Made by a program: the position numbers and the translations under genes. This document shows positions 56,907-64,000 of a stretch of 64,000 nt of DNA, piece by piece (the first letter of the stretch is position 1; every line of letters starts with the position of its first letter). The notes beneath the pieces were generated by a model, which ran no database searches, was not told the DNA's origin, and saw only the letters and a program-made list of their open reading frames with translations. This stretch comes from Cantharellus purpuraceus (taxonomy: Eukaryota; Basidiomycota; Agaricomycetes; Cantharellales; Hydnaceae), in the NCBI GenBank assembly GCA_025174535.1, contig JALBUN010000001.1, positions 3,782,001 to 3,846,000 on the forward strand, in the 5' to 3' direction.

Positions 56907-56951
56907 GGGATTCGTGGGAGAGGTTTGTCACAAACCTCTCCCACGAATCCC
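56907..56951. repeat. Perfect 21-bp-arm palindrome with a 3-base loop
   Basis: Positions 56907-56927 are the exact reverse complement of 56931-56951, around a TCA loop. It lies exactly where host DNA of the paralog-c duplication meets a copia fragment. Confidence 0.95.
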
Positions 56952-58185
56952 AGGTATGATACTTTGGGCTATCAGCATGCAGGGCAGATTCATGACAGTG
57001 AATGCATGGAGGATCACCACAGGTGAAGCTGAAAGACCCAAAGACACTGCTGAAGCCACAGAGTGGACACTCAAGAGAGAAAAAGCTGCTAGCATTATAC
57101 TCAGGTTGCTCATACACACTCAATATGTGCATATCAAAGGCATCATGGATGATTCTACAGCCATGTGGAGGTGCCTAAAGGGTGCACACCAATCTCAAAT
57201 AGCTAACAGCAGATACTACACAATGCAGAGATTGCTCAACATTCACAAAGATGACACTGAGTCACTCACAGAGTACTTTGCTCACATAACCACCATGACA
57301 AGAAACCTTGCTGCATTGGCACCTAGTGTGCTCACTCTACTGGAGATCATCAATGAAATCTGCCTCCACACTGTGATAGCAGGACTTGATCAAGTGGAGT
57401 ATGGAGCATTCACTTCATCTCTACTCCTGCTAGGGAGCCTAGACCACTGTGCCATGGCAACTGCATTCCAAAATAAGGATATGAAGTGTGAAGCATCACT
57501 TATTTAATTTGCTGTGCTTGTGGCTTCTCATGCCAAGACAACCAACCCCAATCCAAATGTGGTCTGCATGGTCTGCAAGAAAAAGGAGCATCCTGCTGGT
57601 AGATGCTGGGTGGCACACCCTGAACTGCAACTGGCACACATAGAACAATGAGGAAGAAATGCCACAAGTGGAAAACCAAGGTCAATGAATAGTGCCCAGG
57701 AAGCAAAACAGGTGGATGGGACTCACAAACTTGCAACCAATGCAAGTCTTCCTACTGTGTTCTCATGCTTCTCACCTGATGACTCCTGGAACACAAACAC
57801 CAGTGCCATGAGCCATATGACCCTGAGAAGAGAATGGTTTCATAATCATGAGCATTATCACACACCAATCCACTTAGCAAATAATGATACAGTATATTCA
57901 GTGAGGCAGGGTGACATTTTTTTTGGCCAATTATAAATGGGATACAGGTCAAAGAAATAAGACTTTCCAGAGTCTTACATGTTCCCACATTACAAAGTAA
58001 TTTACTGACAGTCATTCACCTCTTCACCCATCATGTGTTCATAACAAATATTACCAAGGAACATATTTCTTTCTCATTCAATGAGGAATTACAGATGCAA
58101 GCATCAATATGAAATGGAGCAGGCTACCTAGATGGAATGACTATCCCAGATTTGGAACAAGTACTTGTCAGCACACAACGCATTG
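56952..58185 (+). pseudogene. gag-pol: Ty1/copia gag and start of pol, broken
   Basis: The gag region (UBN2 type) runs to about 57507 (TEYFAHITTMTRNLAALA). A CCHC-like knuckle follows near 57570 (CMVCKKKEHPAGRCW). The protease start lies near 57780-57900 (SHMTLRREWFHNHEHY). The residues just before it read NTNTSAM, where copia proteases have D-T/S-G-A, so the catalytic Asp is lost. Several stops occur. The element is interrupted by the MITE at 58186 and resumes at 58674. Confidence 0.8.
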
Positions 58186-58668
58186 ACACTTGTTCAGAAT
58201 GATATCATTATACAATATTCTGATGTATATCTCATATACATCAGAATTTCAATGATACATAAAGCCAGGGAGTTACAATTTAGATATCTTAAAAGATTTT
58301 GGATATCTGAAATTTTCAAAAATAGACATATATTTCATATAAACTTTACAATAAGATATTTGGTTAAGATGAACATAACTGTTTATGTGAATATAAGAGT
58401 AATGTAATTGGTATTATATAGGATATTTAGATATACAAATACCAGGTGGGGATTAAAGATAGTTCAAATTATGTTACAAGTATTGTATAAGAAGAATCAA
58501 TGATATTTGAATGTTCCCTCAACAGAGTTGCCACTAGTAAATGGGGAAAAAAGAATCATTTTTGAGAATTATGCCAAAATATCAAAATATGTTTTAATCT
58601 AGTATATTGTGTAAAATTTGAGGAAAATAAATTGTATATACATATTTAATGTATTTCTGAACAAGTGT
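58186..58668. mobile_element. MITE copy 3 (483 bp, TSD CATTG)
   Basis: This copy is reversed relative to copies 1 and 2. The terminal inverted repeats are ACACTTGTTCAGAA and its exact complement (14 bp). The target duplication CATTG is perfect at 58181-58185 and 58669-58673. Inserted in a copia pol, it shows that the family moved after that copia element arrived. It gives the clearest ends for the family. Confidence 0.93.
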
Positions 58669-58673
58669 CATTG

Positions 58674-58745
58674 TTGACCAACTACTACTGCATAAGCAAC
58701 TAGCACACATTGGCATGGCTCACCTGGAATGTCTCATCTTAAGGA
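58674..58745 (+). pseudogene. pol: Copia pre-integrase fragment (continuation past the MITE)
   Basis: The frame reads LLLHKQLAHIGMAHLECLIL, which fits the GAG pre-integrase motif (LWHRRLGH type) that follows protease in copia. It confirms that the MITE split one copia element. Confidence 0.65.
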
Positions 58746-58764
58746 ATGCTGCTTCTTTGTAAAT

Positions 58765-59020
58765 TGGTGTCTTAGTTCACACTGTTACACAGAACTCAAC
58801 CAAGTATATTGGTTGTGTGATGTGCTGTACAGTGTGGTTGTTTACTAAGGTCTGTCTACTGTATGTGGACCCACACATGTACTTGGGTCCACTGGCTTAT
58901 ATAATAACTATACATATGCATACTATGGGTGCATATATCTACCAAGAAGACAGCATTCCTTAATAGAATGCTGCATACATTAATTATAATTATATACTAT
59001 AGAATGAGGCACAATCTCAT
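58765..59020 (+). repeat. Family-C repeat, copy 2
   Basis: It matches 41590-41830 with about 25 extra bases near 58805. It ends just before a hairpin-dense block at 59040. Confidence 0.65.
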
Positions 59021-59500
59021 TCAGTACTTTTTAATCATACAGCTCCTTATGAAGCTGCTCCAATGAGTCAGTGTCCATATGATCATCTTGATTATATGGC
59101 TCTAGAGGGGGATGGCTCTCAGTTGTCCCCAACGTGGTTGTGGTATCCTCATCCACTTGAATGGATGAGGAGGATGCAATTGCTACTGCAGCATCCCAAT
59201 TGAGGTCACAATTAACTTGATCGTGACCTAAATGCTCAGCAAGAGAGTGTTTAGCAGCTTTATGAGCTGCTTGGGAGACTCCTTGAGTCCCCTGCTTTCA
59301 CTTACCAACCCTGGTAGGCTGGTTAAATGCTGCTCCAGAGGTGATGCATTTAGCAAATTCCTCTAATATAGCAGCACAATTGGGGGTGATGTCTCCCGAT
59401 CACCCAAACCTGTATGGGAACTGGTTTTCCTTAAAAAAGATCTTGTTTAAAGTCCCAAAACTGTACAATTTCGCTTCATGGCCTTAAAATATCAGCATAT
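59021..59500. other. Hairpin-dense retroelement block
   Basis: No protein is assigned. Perfect inverted repeats include 59146-59171 (10-bp arms), 59203-59229 (7-bp arms), 59253-59271 (7-bp arms) and 59384-59405 (7-bp arms). The pattern equals that at 9480-11300 and 18330-19070. It lies directly upstream of the LTR at 59600-60350, so it is probably the 3' end of the same chromovirus lineage. Confidence 0.5.
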
Positions 59501-59599
59501 ATGTGCTGCTTTCTCTTGATTCAGGGCCATTCAAATATTCTCTATTTTTTCATATTTTTTTTTCAGGAATTTTCCATGCAGAAATGAGTCTACAAACTT

Positions 59600-60354
59600 A
59601 TTGTTCTGCTGGGTGGGGTTTTGGGACCCACATGGACCCACAAACCTTTGCAGATGTCAGCAGCCCCAAAGTCAGCCAGAGTCACCTGGACAACTGACTC
59701 ATTTTTAATCACATGACTCATTTCAATCTCCAACTCAATCTGGTCACCACTGCCAGTAAATGCTTAATATCTTCGCAACCACTGCACCTCCTGACTCCAT
59801 TTTCAGTGGAGAGTTCAATAGAAGCTGTGCCTACCCATAGCTGTGCTAATCAGCCCGGGAAACGAAGTATTGACCGAGTTATTTGAGTAATGGTGACTCA
59901 TGCAATGACTTCTGCCATGACTCATATCATGACTCCTGTGATTACTCATACTATGACTCCTGCTCTGAGTCACACTATGACTCCATCCATGACTCATGCC
60001 ATGAGTCAGAGCAAATCCAAGCAGCTCATTGGCTAGGAAACTTCCACCCCCTTCTCACATATTCCACTAGCTTCCAGTAGTTTCCATCTATCAATAGGTA
60101 GAAGTTTCCAGTAGTATTAGTCAGCTCTTGTAAATACAATATAAAAGGAGCCCATTCTGCCTCTGAATAAATAACCATTTCTACCCCATCATTTGCACAT
60201 CAGTGTGACTAGAGTGACATACAGTGTCATCCTCTATATCTCAGTAACTGTTGATTGTTCAGTTCAAGGGTTGCTTACAGTTGTGTAACTGTATTTGATT
60301 GCACTCAAAGTAGTGATTGTCCTGCTTTGGGTGTGAGTGTAGTATCTACCTCGC
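59600..60354 (+). mobile_element. LTR of a gypsy-type element (family D), approximate ends
   Basis: It contains an upstream motif array (59894-60008), a TATA box (TATAAAAGG, 60139-60147) and an AATAAA-type signal near 60165. This is the promoter and polyadenylation order of an LTR. Positions 60355-60576 downstream match, in reverse, the leader at 19452-19673 of the minus-strand gypsy remnant. Exact LTR ends were not found. Confidence 0.55.
59894..60008 (+). promoter_or_regulatory. Ten TGACTC/TGAGTCA motifs at exact 12-bp spacing
   Basis: Motifs start at 59894, 59906, 59918, 59930, 59942, 59954, 59966, 59978, 59990 and 60002. Five are full TGACTCA or TGAGTCA palindromes and the others are one base off (TGACTCC, TGACTTC, TTACTCA). 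TGACTCA is the site of Gcn4/AP-1 type bZIP factors. Two more TGACTCA sites lie at about 59695 and 59727. The TATA box is 130 bases downstream. Confidence 0.85.
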
Positions 60355-60576
60355 ATGACTACGAATCTATAGGGTGAGATTGTCTGTCGATAGTCCTGCC
60401 ATTAGTGTTCTTTGTTTAAGTTACTAGTGTGTACTGCCTTTGCAGAGCATTAAGATCTTGAACTCGTGTGAAGCAGTTGCTAGACTACTTCACACATCGC
60501 TGTTACCCGCTTCAGAGTGTTACTGGTTGGACGGTCGGATTCATCCACCTACTTCCTCTAGCCTCTAAGTGCATTC

Positions 60577-61285
60577 TGTTGAAAATTTCGCCTTGCTGGG
60601 GGGGTGTGGAGAGTAGATTTCAAATAGTGACAGAGGGAGTGATGGGAACTGAGTATATGGTAGTCGAATTGAAGATATATCTTGGGAGTATCCTCACACG
60701 AAGTTTGATGAGATTTGTTATAGTCCTCATCTAGATATTGACAATTTGAGCAGGGATCAGGAACAGATGACTCGAACGAGAGTAAATGCTTAATATAAAA
60801 TCAACCAGTGGAGCTTAGGCTTCGCAAACTGGGATTCGAATAGATGGTGCAATACTTTAGAAGAGTATGCAAAGGCTTGAAGAAATTCGAGTTCGTTCTG
60901 GAGTTATTCCAGAAACGAGTAGTTCAGACACAGTCAATGAAAACAAGTGAGAGTAAATTCTCTAATCTATTTCATATCTAGCTAAGCGTGTTTTATACAA
61001 GATATGTGTCTTTAGAACATGTGATAAAAGTCCTGAATCATTTGAAACATGGGAAGGAAACTTGTGATAAAAACGAAATGGGGGTGGAGCCAATAGGGGA
61101 AAAATGACGAAATAAAATATAAAAGAAATATAGGAGAATAATCTGATGGGTGTGGAACTTACAGGGGCTTCTCCTCTTCCCTCCTAACCATTTCCCCTCG
61201 CTTTCCTACCTCCCCCTCAACCTCCTGAGCCTCCTATGTGCTCCTGTTCCCCCTATCTCCTAACCCCTTTCTCCCATAATCAACA
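60577..61285 (-). mobile_element. 3' LTR of the copia element, family A, 709 bp
   Basis: On the minus strand it begins TGTTGATTATGGG, right after a polypurine tract (GAGGGGGTG) that follows the pol stop codon, and ends TTTTCAACA. It is the parent type of the solo LTRs at 221-962 and 12983-13692. By comparison with the empty copy near 19450, it is inserted after GTGCATTC in the family-D leader, so the target duplication should be CATTC on the far side, outside the window. Confidence 0.9.
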
Positions 61286-61292
61286 CACCCCC

Positions 61293-64000
61293 TCAAGCAC
61301 AGCAAATACTAAGCGAAGCAAGTAGGTGCTGGTGCTTGCGTGGAGATAGTGGTTTGGTGAGGATGTCTGCTGGATTTTCATGTGTAGGGATGTAGTGCAA
61401 GACGATGTTGCCCTTCGAGACCTGATCACGTGTGTAGTGATAATGTGTGTCGATATGCTTGGTTCGATTGTTGTTGACGTCGTTGTTGGCAAACATGATG
61501 AAGGATTGATTGTCAGTAAAGACGGGGATTGGGATGAAGACATGCGAAAAATCCTGTCCCAATCTTATCAACCATATCCCCTCCGCTGACGCAAACGATC
61601 CCGCAATGAGCTCGGATTCCATCGATGATCGTGAGATGCAAGTCTGTTTCTTTGAAGCCCAGGAAAGGGGTGCACCATTGTATGTGAAAATCCAGCCAGT
61701 TGTTGATTTACGATCATTAACATCGCCTGCGAAATCTGCGTCTGTGAAACCTGCAAGGTTATGTGCGTATCCTTGAACCCCCTTTCCATCTTTCTGAAAG
61801 AGAATGCCATAGTTCGCCGTGTGTTGTAGATATCGAACAATTCTCTTCACAGCTTCCCAGTGATCGGCTGTGGGTTGTGACGTAAACTGGGCACACTTGT
61901 TTGTGGCATACGCAACATCGGGTCGAGTGGAAACTGCACAGTAATTAATGCAGCCGATGAGAGAGGCGTATGGGGCATTAATGGTGTCGTCAGAATTTGT
62001 TGAGGTACGCAAATCAAGTGACAGGTCCATAGGGCTGTTGATTGACTTTCCAGGTGTTATCTCGAAGCGTTTGGCGATTGTATCGATAAATGCAGGTTGA
62101 GAGATATGTATCGTCCCATCGGTTCGACTTCTGTGGATTTTAATGCCTAATAAACGCGTTGGCTCACCCAGGTCTTGGATATCAAATGCATCGCTAATAT
62201 CCTTGACAAGTCCCTCCATTGCCTCCTTCGTATTCGTTGCCAGCAGCCCATCGTCTACATACCAACCGGCTATTTCAATGGATCCCGGTTCCTTGTTTCG
62301 AAAATAGATGGTTCCATCGGCCTCTCCAGGTCTGAAACCAAGTTTCATTAACTTCTCTTTTAGCGTCTGGTACCAGACTCGTCCGGATTGCTTGAGGCCG
62401 TATATGCCCTTATTCAGCTTGCAAACGAGATGTTCCTTCCCTTTCACAACAAATCCTTCGGGCTGTTTCATGTAAACAGTCTCCTCAAGTGCACCATTTA
62501 GGTACGCCCCCTTAATGTCGATTTGACGCAGTTCGAGGTCGTACTGGGCGGCAAGTGCGAAGATGAGTCGTATGGAAGTAAATCTGATAGTAGGCGAGTA
62601 CGTTTCGTTGAAATCGATGCCTTCGACCTGAGAGAAACCCTGCGCGACGAGTCTAGCTTTTCGTTTGTCAAGGTTGCCCAGATTATCCTTTTTGACACGA
62701 AAAACCCATCTGCTACCGACTATGTTTGTGTGAGTTGGTTTCTCAACGAGTGTCCACGTTTTGTAACTCATCAGGTTTCCATATTCTGTTTCACAGGCTC
62801 TTCTCCATTCAGGAGCGTCAATGGATTTTATCGCATCTGCATAGTTGGCCGGCTCATCCTCAGCGAGTATAACAAAGGCTTGTTCAGTTTGTTCCAGATT
62901 GATTAGTCCATTCGAGAAAGCTGATATATTTGAGTATAGCGCCTTGATTCGTTTTCCCCGTCCATAGGTAACGTTGGACGGGTCGAGCCAGGCGCCACGC
63001 TCGAAGTCCTTGGGCGCGTACGTTTCCTCTTCCTCCGGTTCTCTTTCTTCTTCGGCGGTTCCTTCTTCCCTCACTCCTCCGGCCGCCGTTCCTTCTTCCC
63101 TCGCTCCTCCATTCCCATCCGCTCCTTCGATCCCGGCCTCTTCCTCAGCTCCTACCTCTCCAGGCGCGAAGGGAAGCTCATGGTCCTCGGTCCATTGGGT
63201 GACGGGCGTTGGTGCTTCAATAGTAGTGATTTGGATCGGTATGTCCTCTTTCCAGAGGTCTGGAAGGTCATCCGCGTCGGTCGCGTGTATAGTTACACGT
63301 TCGATGTGATCCGCTTCGTCAAATATGACGTCGCGAGCCTTCATTATGGTATGTGTGCGTGGGATCCATATCTTGTATGACTTTGAGTTATCAAAGTAGC
63401 CGACAAAAATTCCTTCCACTGATCTGAAGTCGCCCTTTCTTCTGATAGGTTTCGGTACAAGGGCCCAGCACTTCGCGCCATACGTCCTTAGCCAATCTAT
63501 TCTGGGCCTGTTTCCCCAGAAGGCTTCATGCGGGGACATATCGATACGACTGTGAAGTAGACGGTTTTTGACAAAGTTCACCGTATGGGTCGCTGACACC
63601 CAAAATTTGTTGGACAGACCGGAGCCATGCAAAAGGGTGAGTGATCCTTCTTGAAGTGTTCGATTATATCTTTCAGCAATCCCGTTGTGCTCTGGAGTAT
63701 ACGGTGAAGTAGTTTCATGTGTTATTCCCAGCTCACCGCATAACTCCTGGAATTCATGTCCAGTATATTCTCCACCATTGTCGGTCCTTATTCTCTTGAC
63801 ATGTGCACCTTTTTGCCTCGTGATCCATGCTAGATAGCGCTTGAACGAGTCGGTGACTGTCCTACACTCCTTGTTCTTCAAAAATTCAATGCTGACATAT
63901 CTGCTCTTGAGATCGATCCAAGTTACGAAGTATCTGTATCCTCCGATGGATGGTTTGAAGGGACCACAGAGATCCGATGCGATTATATCGCCTATGTTCT
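61293..64000 (-). CDS. pol: Ty1/copia polyprotein (integrase-RT-RNase H), open at the window edge
   Basis: The minus-strand frame is open from 64000 to the TGA at 61293, over 900 codons, with no break. Integrase comes first (IDLKSRY, RTDNGGEY, PEHNGIAERYNRTL, consistent with the D, D and E of the active site). A Glu/Gly-rich linker follows, then RT (YSPTIRFTSIRLIFALAA, YLNGALEETVYMKQPEGF, IEIAGWYVDDGLLA with the YVDD box) and RNase H (FTDADFAGDVNDRKSTTGW, SSMESELIAG, TKHIDTHYHYTRDQV). The C-terminus NPADILTKPLS is typical of copia. The N-terminal gag and protease lie outside the window. The intact frame, polypurine tract and normal CpG suggest a recent and possibly active element. Confidence 0.93.
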   Translation of the reverse strand, partial: NIGDIIASDLCGPFKPSIGGYRYFVTWIDLKSRYVSIEFLKNKECRTVTDSFKRYLAWITRQKGAHVKRIRTDNGGEYTGHEFQELCGELGITHETTSPYTPEHNGIAERYNRTLQEGSLTLLHGSGLSNKFWVSATHTVNFVKNRLLHSRIDMSPHEAFWGNRPRIDWLRTYGAKCWALVPKPIRRKGDFRSVEGIFVGYFDNSKSYKIWIPRTHTIMKARDVIFDEADHIERVTIHATDADDLPDLWKEDIPIQITTIEAPTPVTQWTEDHELPFAPGEVGAEEEAGIEGADGNGGAREEGTAAGGVREEGTAEEEREPEEEETYAPKDFERGAWLDPSNVTYGRGKRIKALYSNISAFSNGLINLEQTEQAFVILAEDEPANYADAIKSIDAPEWRRACETEYGNLMSYKTWTLVEKPTHTNIVGSRWVFRVKKDNLGNLDKRKARLVAQGFSQVEGIDFNETYSPTIRFTSIRLIFALAAQYDLELRQIDIKGAYLNGALEETVYMKQPEGFVVKGKEHLVCKLNKGIYGLKQSGRVWYQTLKEKLMKLGFRPGEADGTIYFRNKEPGSIEIAGWYVDDGLLATNTKEAMEGLVKDISDAFDIQDLGEPTRLLGIKIHRSRTDGTIHISQPAFIDTIAKRFEITPGKSINSPMDLSLDLRTSTNSDDTINAPYASLIGCINYCAVSTRPDVAYATNKCAQFTSQPTADHWEAVKRIVRYLQHTANYGILFQKDGKGVQGYAHNLAGFTDADFAGDVNDRKSTTGWIFTYNGAPLSWASKKQTCISRSSMESELIAGSFASAEGIWLIRLGQDFSHVFIPIPVFTDNQSFIMFANNDVNNNRTKHIDTHYHYTRDQVSKGNIVLHYIPTHENPADILTKPLSPRKHQHLLASLSICCA

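Noticed and set aside
59815..59997. Minus-strand frame rich in Met-Ser-His-Ser repeats
   Set aside because: It is only the reading of the 12-bp TGACTC array on the other strand.
62974..63309. Plus-strand Ser/Pro-rich frame of 111 codons opposite the copia polyprotein
   Set aside because: It is the antisense of the Glu/Gly-rich linker of the copia polyprotein.

Overview
This window is fungal nuclear DNA. The evidence is spliced genes with many 50-60 nt GT-AG introns, a DUF6535 membrane protein, a Sec12/TAF9/TRA1 block, small secreted cysteine-rich proteins of a type common in mushrooms, and a heavy load of Ty3/gypsy chromoviruses and Ty1/copia elements. It most likely comes from an Agaricomycete (Basidiomycota). 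I cannot name the genus from the sequence alone.

Layout. Bases 1-21,830 are a graveyard of nested retroelements: a CpG-eroded Ty3/gypsy copy bracketed by an inverted repeat (1-6040), several LTR families inserted into each other with readable 5-bp target duplications, chromovirus fragments on the minus strand, a copia gag, and a 540-bp MITE. Bases 21,977-37,010 are a gene island: SEC12 (+), TAF9 (-), TRA1 (+) and the 5' end of a BRD8-like gene (+). TAF9 and TRA1 are divergent across 135 bp, and TRA1 and the BRD8-like gene are 91 bp apart. TAF9 belongs to TFIID/SAGA, TRA1 to SAGA/NuA4 and BRD8 to NuA4/TIP60, so three chromatin-complex genes sit together. The BRD8-like gene is cut off by repeats, and SEC12 carries a frameshift plus an in-frame stop.

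Bases 37,200-56,600 alternate repeats with host genes. There are three paralogous small secreted proteins (38,776-39,770 minus; 45,017-46,069 plus; 55,581-56,564 plus), a 22-bp minisatellite, and a large gene (46,869-54,617) that encodes a DUF6535 four-helix membrane domain followed by an ARM/HEAT solenoid. The solenoid is built from 26 near-identical repeats, each on its own exon of about 117 nt with phase-1 introns on both sides. This gene is the strongest candidate for an unusual biological system.

Bases 56,900-64,000 return to transposons: a copia gag/protease fragment split by a MITE, a gypsy-type LTR with ten TGACTC-type motifs at exact 12-bp spacing ahead of a TATA box, and an intact-looking copia polyprotein (minus strand, running off the right edge) with its 3' LTR.

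Two signals run through the repeats. Premature stops in the old gypsy copy are nearly all TGA at places where an arginine codon CGA is expected (CpG to TpG decay). One chromovirus lineage is packed with dozens of short perfect hairpins that neighbouring elements lack. Splice sites and exon joins were read by eye from frame continuity and family patterns; none was checked by alignment software.
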